A stretch of 64,000 nt of DNA from Anagrus nilaparvatae (GCA_022575985.1 JAKSXM010000263.1:7606001-7670000); one strand, 5' to 3'; shown: positions 44,334 to 56,399, counted from the stretch's first letter. Numbers and translations: made by a program. Notes: generated from the letters alone by a model not told the origin.

Positions 44334-47300
44334 GTCAGGCCTTACATTACGTAACCTAAGGAAGTAGGCTAAAATAAAAAAACGACACTTCAAGCCTTAC
44401 CCTAGCGTAACCTAAGGAAGTAGGCTATAATAAAAAAACGAAACTTCAAGCCTTACACTAGCGAAACCTAAGGAAGTAGGCTATAATAAAAAAACGACAC
44501 GTCAAGCCTTACACTAGCGTAACCTAAGGAAGTAGGCTATAATAAAAAAACGACACGTCAAGCCTTACACTAGCGTAACCTAAGGAAGTAGGCTATAATG
44601 AAAAACGACACGTCAAGCCTTACACTTGCGAAACCTAAGAAAGTAGGCTATAATAAAAAAACGACACGTCAAGCCTTACACTAGCGTAACCTAAGAAAGT
44701 AGGCTATAATAAAAAACGACACTTCAAGTCTTACACTAGCGTATCCTAAGGAAGTAGGCTATAATAAAAAAACGAAACTTCAAGCCTTATACTAGCGTAA
44801 CCTAATGAAGTAAGCTATAATAAAAAACGACACGTCAAGCCTTACACTTGCGAAACCTAAGAAAGTAGGCTATAATAAAAAAACGACACGTCAAGCCTTA
44901 CACTAGCGTAACCTAAGAAAGTAGGCTAGAATAAAAAACGATACTTCAAGTCTTACACTAGCGTAACCTAAGGAAGTAGGCTATAATAAAAAAACGACAC
45001 GTCAAGCCTTACACTAGCGTAACCTAAGAAAGTAGGCTATAATAAAAAACGACACTTCAAGTCTTACACTAGCGTATCCTAAGGAAGTAGGCTGTAATAA
45101 AAAAACGAAACTTCAAGCCTTATACTAGCGTAACCTAATGAAGTAAGCTATAATAAAAAACGACACGTCAAGCCTTACACTTGCGAAACCTAAGAAAGTA
45201 GGCTATAATAAAAAAACGACACGTCAAGCCTTACACTAGCGTAACCTAAGAAAGTAGGCTATAATAAAAAACGAAACTTCAAGTCCTACACTAGCGTAAC
45301 CTAAGAAAGTAGGCTATAATAAAAAACGACACATCAAACCTTACACTAGCGTAACCTTAGGAAGTAGGCTATAATAAAAAAACGACACATCAAATCTTAC
45401 ACTAGCGTAACCTTAGGAAGTAGGCTATAATAAATAAATGACACGTCAAGCCTTACACTAGCGTAACCTAAGGAAGTAGGTTATAATAAAAAACGACACT
45501 TCAAGCTTTACACTAACATAATCTAAGAAAGTGGTCTATAATAATAAAAACAACACGTTAAGTCTTACACTAACATAAACTAAGGAAGTAGACTATAATA
45601 AAAAAACGAAACTTCAAGCCTTACACTAGCGTAACCTAAGGAAGTAGGCTATAATAAAAAACGACACGTCAGGCCTTACACTTGCGAAACCTACGAAAGT
45701 AGGCTATAATAAAAAAACGACACGTCAAGCCTTACACTAGCGTAACCTAATAAAGTAGGCTAGAATAAAAAACGACACTTCAAGTCTTACACTAGCGTAA
45801 CCTAAGGAAGTAGGCTATAATAAAAAAACGACACGTCAAGCCTTACACTAGCGTAACCTAAGAAAGTAGGCTATAATAAAAAACGACACTTCAAGTCTTA
45901 CACTAGCGTATCCTAAGGAAGTAGGCTATAATAAAAAAACGAAACTTCAAGCCTTATACTAGCGTAACCTAATGAAGTAAGCTATAATAAAAAACGACAC
46001 GTCAAGCCTTACACTTGCGAAACCTAAGAAAGTAGGCTATAATAAAAAAACGACACGTCAAGCCTTACACTAGCGTAACCTAAGAAAGTAGGCTATAATA
46101 AAAAACGAAACTTCAAGTCCTACACTAGCGTAACCTAAGAAAGTAGGCTATAATAAAAAACGACACATCAAACCTTACACTAGCGTATCCTAAGGAAGTA
46201 GGCTATAATAAAAAAACGAAACTTCAAGCCTTATACTAGCGTAACCTAATGAAGTAAGCTATAATAAAAAACGACACGTCAAGCCTTACACTTGCGAAAC
46301 CTAAGAAAGTAGGCTATAATAAAAAAACGACACGTCAAGCCTTACACTAGCGTAACCTAAGAAAGTAGGCTATAATAAAAAACGAAACTTCAAGTCCTAC
46401 ACTAGCGTAACCTAAGAAAGTAGGCTATAATAAAAAACGACACATCAAACCTTACACTAGCGTATCCTAAGGAAGTAGGCTATAATAAAAAAACGAAACT
46501 TCAAGCCTTATACTAGCGTAACCTAATGAAGTAAGCTATAATAAAAAACGACACGTCAAGCCTTACACTTGCGAAACCTAAGAAAGTAGGCTATAATAAA
46601 AAAACGACACGTCAAGCCTTACACTAGCGTAACCTAAGAAAGTAGGCTATAATAAAAAACGAAACTTCAAGTCCTACACTAGCGTAACCTAAGAAAGTAG
46701 GCTATAATAAAAAACGACACGTCAAGCCTTACACTTGCGAAACCTAAGAAAGTAGGCTATAATAAAAAAACGACACGTCAAGCCTTACACTAGCGTAACC
46801 TAAGAAAGTAGGCTATAATAAAAAACGAAACTTCAAGTCCTACACTAGCGTAACCTAAGAAAGTAGGCTATAATAAAAAACGACACATCAAACCTTACAC
46901 TAGCGAAACCTAAGAAAGTAGGCTATAATAAAAAAACGACACGTCAAGCCTTACACTAGCGTAACCTAAGAAAGTAGGCTATAATAAAAAACGAAACTTC
47001 AAGTCCTACACTAGCGTAACCTAAGAAAGTAGGCTATAATAAAAAACGACACATCAAACCTTACACTAGCGTAACCTTAGGAAGTAGGCTATAATAAAAA
47101 AACGACACATCAAATCTTACACTAGCGTAACCTTAGGAAGTAGGCTATAATAAATAAATGACACGTCAAGCCTTACACTAGCGTAACCTAAGGAAGTAGG
47201 TTATAATAAAAAACGACACTTCAAGCTTTACACTAACATAATCTAAGAAAGTGGTCTATAATAATAAAAACAACACGTTAAGTCTTACACTAACATAAAC

Positions 47301-48880
47301 TAAGGAAGTAGACTATAATAAAAAAACGAAACTTCAAGCCTTACACTAGCGTAACCTAAGGAAGTAGGCTATAATAAAAAACGACACGTCAGGCCTTACA
47401 CTTGCGAAACCTACGAAAGTAGGCTATAATAAAAAAACGACACGTCAAGCCTTACACTAGCGTAACCTAATAAAGTAGGCTAGAATAAAAAACGACACTT
47501 CAAGTCTTACACTAGCGTAACCTAAGGAAGTAGGCTATAATAAAAAAACGACACGTCAAGCCTTACACTAGCGTAACCTAAGAAAGTAGGCTATAATAAA
47601 AAACGACACTTCAAGTCTTACACTAGCGTATCCTAAGGAAGTAGGCTATAATAAAAAAACGAAACTTCAAGCCTTATACTAGCGTAACCTAATGAAGTAA
47701 GCTATAATAAAAAACGACACGTCAAGCCTTACACTTGCGAAACCTAAGAAAGTAGGCTATAATAAAAAAACGACACGTCAAGCCTTACACTAGCGTAACC
47801 TAAGAAAGTAGGCTATAATAAAAAACGAAACTTCAAGTCCTACACTAGCGTAACCTAAGAAAGTAGGCTATAATAAAAAACGACACATCAAACCTTACAC
47901 TAGCGTATCCTAAGGAAGTAGGCTATAATAAAAAAACGAAACTTCAAGCCTTATACTAGCGTAACCTAATGAAGTAAGCTATAATAAAAAACGACACGTC
48001 AAGCCTTACACTTGCGAAACCTAAGAAAGTAGGCTATAATAAAAAAACGACACGTCAAGCCTTACACTAGCGTAACCTAAGAAAGTAGGCTATAATAAAA
48101 AACGAAACTTCAAGTCCTACACTAGCGTAACCTAAGAAAGTAGGCTATAATAAAAAACGACACATCAAACCTTACACTAGCGTATCCTAAGGAAGTAGGC
48201 TATAATAAAAAAACGAAACTTCAAGCCTTATACTAGCGTAACCTAATGAAGTAAGCTATAATAAAAAACGACACGTCAAGCCTTACACTTGCGAAACCTA
48301 AGAAAGTAGGCTATAATAAAAAAACGACACGTCAAGCCTTACACTAGCGTAACCTAAGAAAGTAGGCTATAATAAAAAACGAAACTTCAAGTCCTACACT
48401 AGCGTAACCTAAGAAAGTAGGCTATAATAAAAAACGACACATCAAACCTTACACTAGCGTAACCTTAGGAAGTAGGCTATAATAAAAAAACGACACATCA
48501 AATCTTACACTAGCGTAACCTTAGGAAGTAGGCTATAATAAATAAATGACACGTCAAGCCTTACACTAGCGTAACCTAAAAAAATAAACTATAATAAAAT
48601 AACGACACGTTAAGCCTTACACTAAGATAATCTAAGAATGTGGTCTATAATAAAAAAAACAACACGTTAAGCCTTACACTAGCGTAACCTAAGGAAGTAG
48701 GTTATAATAAAAAACGACACTTCAAGCTTTACACTAACATAATCTAAGAAAGTGGTCTATAATAATAAAAACAACACGTTAAGTCTTACACTAACATAAA
48801 CTAAGGAAGTAGACTATAATAAAAAACGATACGTCAAGCTTTACACTAGCGTAGCCTAAGCAAGTAGTCAATAAGAAAAT
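44333..48880 (+). repeat. 55-56-bp satellite array, about 80 units, higher-order organised
   Basis: The unit is cctaaggaagtaggctataa, taaaaaaacgacacgtcaag and ccttacactagcgtaa. A diagnostic variant (caagtcctacac) occurs at 45281, 46115, 46392, 46669, 46835, 47001, 47835, 48112 and 48389. Spacings are 834, 277, 277, 166, 166, 834, 277 and 277 bp. So 5-mers (277) and 3-mers (166) are duplicated inside a larger block of about 1720 bp (31 units) that itself repeats. Confidence 0.93.
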
Positions 48881-48911
48881 CAGGACACAGCCTTAAAATA
48901 ACATAACATCT
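48881..48911. other. Inversion point of the satellite
   Basis: About 30 bp (agaaaatcaggacacagcct...) that do not follow the unit separate forward from reverse satellite. This is the centre of the satellite part of the palindrome. Confidence 0.7.
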
Positions 48912-49640
48912 GTAAGGTTTTACGTGTCGATTTTTATTGTAGTTCATATCCTTAGGTTACGTTAGTGTAAAGCTGGACCCGACGTTTTTTATTATAGCCT
49001 ACTTCCTTAGGTTACGCTAGTGTAAGACTTGACGTGTCATTTTCTTCTTATAGCCTACTTCCTTAGACTACGCTAGTGTAAGGCTTGACGTGTCGTTTTT
49101 TTATTATAGCTTACTTCTTTAGGTTTCGCTAGTGTAAGGCTTAGCATGACGTTTTTTTATTGTTGCCTACTTCCTTAGGATATGCTAGTGTAAGGCTTGA
49201 CGTGGCGTTTTTTTATTATAGCCTACTTCCTTAGGTTACGCTAGTGTAAGGCTTTACGTATCGTTTTTTTATTATAGCCTACTTCCTTAGGTTTCAACAG
49301 TGAAATGCTTGAAGTGTCATTTTTTTATTATAGCCTACTTCCTTAGGTTACGCTAGTGTAAGGCTTGACGTGTCGTTTTTTTATTATAGCCTACTTCCTT
49401 AGGTTACGCTAGTGTAAGGCTTGAAGTGTCTTTTTTTTATTATAGCCTACTTCCTTAGGTTACGCTAGTGTAAGGCTTGACGTGTCGTTTTTTATTATAG
49501 CCTACTTTCTTAGGTTTTGCTAGTGTAAGGCTTGACGTGTCGTTTTTTTATTATAGCCTACTTCCTTAGGTTACGCTAGTGTAAGGCTTGAAGTGTCATT
49601 TTTTTATTATAGCCTACTTCCTTAGGTTACGCTAGTGTAA
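48912..49640 (-). repeat. Inverted satellite block, about 13 units
   Basis: Same unit, read on the minus strand (plus: cttaggttacgctagtgtaa, ggcttgacgtgtcg, ttattatagcctacttc). The first unit after the centre is the most diverged. It joins the right terminal repeat directly at gtgtaa|gataagcgcc. Confidence 0.92.
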
Positions 49641-50939
49641 GATAAGCGCCCAAAAAAACCTACAAGACCAAAACCTAGATCCTTTGAAAATAAAAAAATA
49701 AATTCTTTTGGAAAAATGTTGGTCTAAGGGTTAGCAAGGGTGAAAAATGTCCAATTTCACCCTTCAGAACATGTTGGATGTAATTTTTTACATTATTTTT
49801 GAAATCTGCGACCTATAAAACCTATTTATTTAATTTAATTTTAAAATAAAGTCTTTTATAGCTTCATGTAAATTTTGGGGTATTTGGGGTGAAAAATGGC
49901 CAAATTCACACTTTTGATCCCGTTGAATATAATTTACGACATAATTAATTGGCCTTAGTCCCCATCTAAAAGCATGTTTTTTTTCCATGAGAACCCCCCT
50001 GTCACGTAACCGTCTGGAAATGTCTTACTGATTCATCTATTGTATCTTTTAAGTATATATTATAGCTATAAATTAGGTATACTTTTTTTCTAATTATTAA
50101 TTTTAACCTCTGAACAGAAAAAAGTATAAAAAAGTACGCAGAATAATAATTTTATAAACTTCTTTACTTTGCCTTTTTAAATAAAATCGTTTGTATAAAA
50201 GTTCACCTTAACTCGTATGGGTCCCTCAAATTCATGATACTATAGCTAGGCAACACTCTAGTCGTGCGCCGTAAATTTTTAAATTTTTTCAAATTTTTTC
50301 TTGAGTTGAACAAACCTTAGTATCTTTCTGCCATGCTCTACTTTATGTATTTCTTTCTCGCGCGCGTTTAATAACACGCTTTGTTTAATTTAATTGTTTA
50401 TTGATTATTATTGTTCCAAATAAAAAAATTTTTGTGTATAAATAATCTTGAAGTGTTTCTCGATTTTTCCCTCGCTTCAAGTTTTTTCCTACTAAAAATT
50501 CCTTCGATACTTTTCTGGTTTGAAGTTAAAATTTTGGTTATAGTGAAAATCATCGTGAAAAAAATTTTGCCTAATTCATATTTTATCCCCAAAACTCTTT
50601 TAAATTAATTTTTTTACGCCTATGTGTTAAAATAATGTTTGCAAAAAATTATAGCGAAAAAATTTTTTTAAAAAGATAAAAACTGATTGAGATTAGTTGA
50701 GGTAGAGCGAGAAATTTTCTTAAATTCGGCGGTTTTAAAAATTGGAAAAATAATTATTAATTTGTTAATAACAATAAGGGAAAATTTTTTTTTATATTTT
50801 TGACTTCGCTATCATGACCAAAATAAATATTTGTATCGATATCAAAAAAAAAATTATTGAAATTCGCGAATTTTTTTTTTTTAAATATTTAATCAATAAA
50901 AACCTTATAACCTGTTCTTACATCCGAGAGTTCAATTAT
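49641..50939. repeat. Right terminal inverted repeat of the foldback-like element
   Basis: Inverse of 42521-43818. Examples of exact mirror matches are ccgtctggaaatgtcttact (50010) and gcgcgcgtttaataacacgc (50361). Confidence 0.9.
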
Positions 50940-51112
50940 GCAAATACATTGAAACTATTCAGAGCACCGTAGGTGAAACATTAATGAAAAATTATAGGTT
51001 CTGATTGATTCTATAGTTATAATAGAATAAATAAAAAAAATTAACTGAGTACAGACTGACAGACAAATAAATTTTCAAATATATATTTATATAGTATATA
51101 GTATTAAGATAT

Positions 51113-51978
51113 GTATATATAGATGGTTCTTAAATTGGCTAAATCAAGTAATACCAATAGAGACATTAAAATTTTATCATATTTTTCAGAAATCTCACTT
51201 TTTAACCAAATTTTCAAAAAATTTAATCTTTCCCAAAAATAGTAAAAATTTTTTTATTTTAACTTTATTTAATGCTATTTCGTTCATTGGACACAGGTAC
51301 AGAAATAAATTATTAAAAATACCATAAAAAAATAAAAAAATGAAAAAAAATTTTATTACAAGCTTCAAAAAATTGGTGCCAAATCGAATATACAAACTTG
51401 TGACAATAAAATTTGTCATTAGACTCGAGATCTTTTTAAAAATTTTTAAATATTTTATCAATTTCAAAAACAGCAAAATTAAATATCTCAAAAACTACGA
51501 TATCTGAGCAGAAAATCTATGGCTAATGTAGCCCGCAGACTTTTTTTCTAAATTTTGACATTGGTTTCTTATGTCAATTGGTTTATTGGTTTTTGAGTCA
51601 TTAGGGTGCAGACAGACACAAAGGCACACAAATAAAATATTAAATATATCATAAAAAATTAAAAAATGGAAAAAAAATTTTTTCACGATCTTCAAAAATA
51701 TTTTATAAAATTTTAAAGATACCTCCGTTTTGAATAAAAATTTAGGAGATTACATAAAAATTGCTGCCGAATCGAATATTACAAACTTTTGATAATAAAA
51801 TTTGTCGTTAGTCTCGAAATATTTTAATTTTTTTCAACATTTTTAAAAATTTTATCAATTTCAATTGACACCGGTTTCATGCCAAATGGTTCGGTGGTTC
51901 TTGCGTCATTAGGGTACAAACAAACACACAAATAAACAAACAAACAAACAAACAAACAAATTTTTAAATATATATATT
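51113..51978 (-). mobile_element. Helitron-related segment, minus orientation
   Basis: Parallels 31516-31760 at its left part. At its right end it has gttcttgcgtcattagggta and an (aaac)n stretch ending aaatttttaaatatatatat, inverse of the start of the plus element at 30584. It contains two rounds of an aaatttgtc(a/g)ttag.ctcgaga unit. It ends where the family 1 Helitron begins. Confidence 0.5.
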
Positions 51979-51979
51979 A

Positions 51980-52729
51980 CTAGCTGCATCCGGCTCGCTT
52001 CGCTCGCCCCGGCAGCCACCAAAGGGGCTGCGCCCCCCTGGACCCCTACGTCTTTATTTTTCCAAAAATATGTTGTTTTATGTTGCTCAATATTTTGTAA
52101 AATCTAAAACTTACTGAATCATAAAAATTACGGGCATACGAACCTAGACTGATAATTAGTGATCAGCAATACGAAGCTTCGCTACCCTACCATAGGATCC
52201 ACAAGCAGTTGTTATTTCCCTCGACTATCCATTCTAGGGTTCTGCTAGATGATAATAGCTGTTCAAGTTTCTTTTAGTTACTATATTCAGTTACTACATC
52301 AGTGACTGATAAAAATTAGACATATATATACTATTAGTCCTAAACTTTTATAATTTTCGAAAAATTATTGTATCTTTTGACAGATCGAACCGATCGCCTT
52401 GAAAATTTAGGTGGATACGTAAAAAATATACCCAAATCGAATGAAATTCTTTTTTATACTAAAAATTTTCCTCAGTTTTTTGTTTTTATTGTTTTTTTTT
52501 TAAATTTGATAAAAATTTTTTCTTAAAAATTCAGTTTTTTTAACATAAAAAATTTTTGTCGTTATAAATCAAAACGAAACTCAGCCTATGTTTTGACCCG
52601 TAATTTTTTCCGTCTTTTGCCGTAAACCCCGCGTCTCTAACTTATATCGCGTTCAAGTGTATCCATTTCGGACAAACAAACAAACAAACAAACAAACATA
52701 CAAAATTAAAGATTTATATATATATAGGA
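51980..52729 (-). mobile_element. Non-autonomous Helitron, family 1, minus copy
   Basis: CTAG at 51980-51983, followed (plus) by ctgcatccggctcgcttcgc plus tcgcc, the 3' hairpin. The 5' TC corresponds to ga at 52728-52729 after an (aaac)n stretch and acaaaattaaagatttatat. It shares the interior blocks atcagtgactgataaaaatt and ccacaagca.ttgtt with 40688-41344. Confidence 0.75.
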
Positions 52730-52741
52730 AGGATAGGATAG

Positions 52742-53134
52742 CATTAGTCCTAAACTTTTATAATTTTCGAAAAATTATTCTATCTTTTGACAGAACGAAC
52801 CGATCGCCTTGAACATTTAGGTGGAAACGTAAAAAATATACCCGAATCGAATGAAATTCTTTTTGATACTAAAAATTATCCTCAGTTTTTTATTTTTTTG
52901 GTTTTTTTTTTTTAAATTTAATAAAAATTTTTTTCTTGAAAATTCAGTTTTTTCAACATAAAAAATTTTTGTCGTTATGAATCGAAACGAAACTCACCCT
53001 ATGTTTTGACCCGTAATTATTTCCGTCTTTTGCCGTAAACCCCGCGTCTCTAACTTATATCGCGTTCAAGTGTATCCATTTCGGACAAACAAACAAACAA
53101 ACATACAAAATTAAAGATTTATATATATATAGGA
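52742..53134 (-). repeat. Tandem duplicate of the Helitron 5' half
   Basis: Repeats 52333-52729 with few changes (gtcctaaacttttataattt, ccgatcgccttgaa, gaaattctttt, ccccgcgtctctaactta). It lacks the 3' part with CTAG. Confidence 0.8.
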
Positions 53135-53140
53135 TTTAGA

Positions 53141-53641
53141 CTAGGTGGCTCCGCTCCCTGCACGCTTCGCGCGCAAATTTCCGTAGAGTGATTGCGGTCA
53201 TATTGGCCTGAAAGGTGTATTTTGTTCGTTTTGACCCAAATGTTTCACGTGACAGTGGTTGAATTGTTACCACATTGGCCCAAAAGGACCACGTTGGCCT
53301 AAAAGGTCCATCTAACCCAATAGGTTCACTTTGGCCCAAAAGGATCACATTGGCCCAAAAGGTCTATTTTAACCAAATAGGTTCACTTTGGCCCAAAAGG
53401 TCCATTTTAACCCAATAGGTTCACTTTGGCCCAAAAGATTCACTTTGGCCGAAAAGGACCACATTAGCCCAAAAGGACCATTTTAACCCAATAGGTTCAC
53501 TTTGGCCCAAAAGGACCACATTGGCCAAAAAGGACCATTTTGGCCCAAAAGGACCACTGTGGCCCAAAAGGACCATATTGGCTTAAAGGTCTCAGGCGAC
53601 AGCGGCGACGGCAGCGTTTATAACTTTATAATATATAGAGA
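53141..53641 (-). mobile_element. Non-autonomous Helitron, family 2, copy c
   Basis: CTAG at 53141, GC-rich 3' end (gtggctccgctccctgcacg on plus), gtagagtgattg, a large minisatellite of ttggcccaaaaggacca / aacccaataggttcact units (53260-53590), and the conserved 5' end with gcggcgacggcagcg and tatagaga. Only the minisatellite differs strongly from copies a and b. Confidence 0.75.
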
Positions 53642-53889
53642 TTTATCACGTGTGCGTGTGTGTGTGTAGTATGGAAGGCGCCCTCTGGATGCTAGTATTT
53701 TTGGAGCAATAAGTCAGTGCTCCGGCAACCATTAAGGATATCATTTCGTCATTATTTAAACTCATTAGTACAGATATTTATTCCAACACCTTTCCTTTTC
53801 ATCAATTACAACATAATTGAAAAGAAAGTAAAAAAAACCATTAATAATCCAAGAATATTACCAAAAAAAGTCAAGTATTATACAATTTA
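53642..53889. other. Short unassigned spacer
   Basis: Holds a small (gt)n run (53649-53667). No frame can be supported. Confidence 0.4.
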
Positions 53890-55610
53890 AAGAGGAGGAG
53901 GAACTCTTCACAGCGGTGGACTCTCTCAAGAACGGGAAGGCACCAGGTCCTGATGGGATACCTACCGAAATACTGAAGATAGCTGCGCACGAATGCCCGA
54001 AACTCATCTTATGTATGTACAATACTTGTGCACGAGCGGGCATCTTCAGTAAACTCTGGAAAAGAGCAAGACTGGTCCTTATCAGTAAGGGCAAAGGGGA
54101 CCCAAGACTGCCAAACTCTTGGCGCCCTCTAGGATTACTGGATACAGCCGGCAAAAATTACGAGAAAATGCTACAGCCAAGGATACTGAGGGCCGTAGAA
54201 ACTAAGGAACACTTAAAGTACTTAGGAGTGTTGCTGGATACGAAACTGACCTTCATGGCGCAGATTCGGAGAAGTACGGAGAAGGCTGCTAGGTCCACTA
54301 CTGCGTTAAGCAGGCTCATGAGAAACACGCGTGGACCTAAGACTGGAAAGCGCAGGCTTCTTATGTCGGTAACCCACTCCATACTACTGTATGGTGCAGA
54401 AGTATGCAGACTGCATAAAGAAGGTCACTTATGCGTCTAAGCTTACGAGCGTGCAGAGGCAAGGAGCCCTGCGAATCTCCTGTGCCTATCGAACAGTGTC
54501 GTTGGAGGCAGCTCTGGTCATTGCTGGGGTAATCCCGATAGATCTGCTGGCTCTTGATAGACAGTATATCTATCTGAACAAAGAGAGGGAAGGTATTGAC
54601 CGCGCGAAGGCTACTTCGCGCCAGATCCGCCTAAGCGATTGGCAGAAGCGCTGGACCGATTACACGGAGAGCAAATGAACCAAGAGATTAATAGGAGAGA
54701 TATCACCTTGGATAAATAGAGGGCATGGGGACATTATTACTATTACTACAACATTATTTTTTGACCCAATTCCTAAGTGGACATGGACTTTTTTTCTCCT
54801 ACCTCTTTCGAATCCAGAAGATGAATAGTGCTGAATGTATATACTGTCCTGGCAAAGAAGACACGCCGGAACACACATTCTTCAAATGCGATAGGTGGGC
54901 TGCTAAAAAGTTTCAATTAGAAGCTAACATCGGTCAAATCACACCTGAGAATGTGGTTACCCTGATGCTTCGAAATGAAGAAGTATGGTCCGAAATTGGC
55001 CAGTATGTGGAGTACATACTCCGCACCAAAAAACCTGAAGTCCAAGGTATAGGGTAATATTAAGACGTATTGCGGTTATCCGGATGACTGCAGCTGTTGT
55101 ACTAACATACTATCATCTCTGCAGTTACTCTTGATACCGCAAGCAATAGTAGATGGTAGGATAATATTTATTTATTTATTTTATTTATGTATCTATTTAT
55201 ATATATTTATTTATTTATTTATTTATTTATTAACCTTCTTTTTGATGATAATGAGAAATAACGTATATTTTTAGCTAACATATATTTTTATTAAAGATGA
55301 CAGTACATAAAGACGAAATTTCAACCAGATGGAATGACGGAGTCCTTAACCAGACTGGCGAGTCAGTGGATGCAAGTCAAAATATGGAGTTCATGAATAG
55401 AACTAAATGGCCTTGAACCTGTCCTGAAGTAATGTGAAAACGGTCCCGGGATAGGCTCGCATAAGGTAGGAAGGGAGTGGAGTTTTAGTGGGTATAGGCA
55501 AGGTAGGTCGAGTCCCACATAACTGTCAGTTCGGATGCTGATCAGTATGCGTAATGCATTTTTCCACTTCCTACGCAAAAAAAAAAAAAAAAAAAAAAAA
55601 AAATTATACA
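53890..55610 (+). pseudogene. R1-type LINE with internal deletion and poly-A tail
   Basis: Frame 1 (to 54440): AVDSLKNGKAPGPDGIPTEI, AAHECP, MYNTCARAGIFSKLWKRAR, LISKGKGDPRLPNSWRPLGL. After LQPRILRAVET (about 54200) it jumps to KEHLKYLGVLLDTKLTFMAQ. RT motifs A, B and the YADD motif C have thus been removed by one clean in-frame deletion. Frame 2 (54391-54678) continues with SVQRQGALRISCAYRTVS and IPIDLLALDRQ. After a broken stretch (LIGEISPWINR), frame 3 (54725-55056) has LTQFLSGHGLFFSYLFRI and the C-terminal zinc knuckle CIYCPGKEDTPEHTFFKC. A GC-richer 3' UTR (55057-55575) interrupted by (tttA)n ends in about 26-33 A (to 55605). The poly-A tail shows retroposition. It shares the AAHECP to LLYGAE path with the relic at 16.0 kb. 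Confidence 0.87.
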
Positions 55611-56380
55611 ATTTAAAAAAACGTAACTAAAAAATTTTGGTTATATTACTTTTTTTTATCAAATTTATGAAAATAAAGTCGATAAAGTATGTAACACTAA
55701 TCGGGAATGTAATTTTTAAGCAATTATTTAAGTTGGCGACATAGGTAAAAATAACTGGATTTTAGCTCATAAATGTTTAAATTTTAATACTATTTACATT
55801 TTATTACGATTTTGTAATAATTTTTTCGGGTAGAAATAATAATCACAGAGACTTAAAATTTTTTTAAACTGAAAGGTAATTTATTTAAAAGTACATTTTT
55901 TTTTTTTTTTGAAAATTAAAAAGGGGGCCGTAGTAACTGCTCCCGCGAAAGACCTTTTTTTTTTGTGTACATTCTAGCCCCCGCCAGGATCATCGGAAAC
56001 AAAAAAATTTTTTTTTTGCCCTCCCGGGCGTAAAACTCGTGCGTAAAGAATTTTCTGAACTCGTTCTACGCCTAGGAGGGCAAAAAATAGTGTAAGCACC
56101 ATGGGCGAAATACTTTAGACACGAGCGTGAACACAAATCACTCGTGCCCGGCTTCGCCGAGCACTTGTGCTAGTGCTCACGCTAGTGCCGAAACTTTTAC
56201 GCCCTTGATACTTAACATACTATTTTTTTTTTTTTTTTTATTTATGTAAATACCTTCGATATGAATAAGGCAGAATTTTTAATTTTTTTACTAAGTCGGT
56301 AAATAATAAAGATATTGGTCTGAAATTTTTTGTGTATATTTTTGAAATGTTTTTCAAGAATTTAAAAAAAAAAAAAAAAT
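55611..56380. repeat. Unassigned DNA with a short direct repeat and a GC-rich inverted repeat
   Basis: 55865-56000 (with gtaagacc/gaaagacctttttt and gccaggatcatc) recurs, diverged, at 56770-56920. In between, 56027-56210 is GC-rich and bounded by gggcgtaaaact / acttttacgccc in inverse orientation, so it resembles a MITE. No gene is seen. Confidence 0.5.
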
Positions 56381-56399
56381 TTGTTTTTTTTTGGTTCTA

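Larger units (their letters stand above)
42520..50940. mobile_element. Foldback-like giant palindromic element carrying a satellite core
   Basis: Terminal inverted repeats run 42521-43818 and 49641-50939 (about 1.3 kb each); line-by-line reading shows only a few differences. The ends are ataattgaactctcggatgt. The flank caaata is present at 42514-42519 and again at 50941-50946, one base from each end, and is a likely target-site duplication (acaaatat versus gcaaatac if counted as 8 bp). Inside follow 44333-48880 satellite in one orientation and 48912-49640 satellite inverted. No transposase or other coding frame was recognised; the identical 64-65-codon frames in both arms are mirror images and carry no known domain. 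Long TIRs containing tandem repeats define Foldback-type elements; assignment to a superfamily is inference. Confidence 0.85.
42423..51109 (-). mobile_element. Short Helitron (family 3) split by the 8.4-kb insertion
   Basis: The two pieces 42423-42519 (3' part, ctagcataagtgataggggg on plus) and 50941-51109 (5' part, ending gtattaaga) together equal the intact 253-bp relative at 31263-31515. The insertion 42520-50940 separates them. Confidence 0.75.

Noticed and set aside
44333..49640. CRISPR-like array of regular short repeats
   Set aside because: No variable spacers: consecutive 55-56-bp monomers are contiguous and similar throughout. It is a satellite, and the genome is eukaryotic.
42520..50940. 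Centromere or telomere-associated locus
   Set aside because: Higher-order satellite is suggestive, but the array is bounded by transposon-like inverted repeats within a Helitron; nothing in the window supports a centromeric position.
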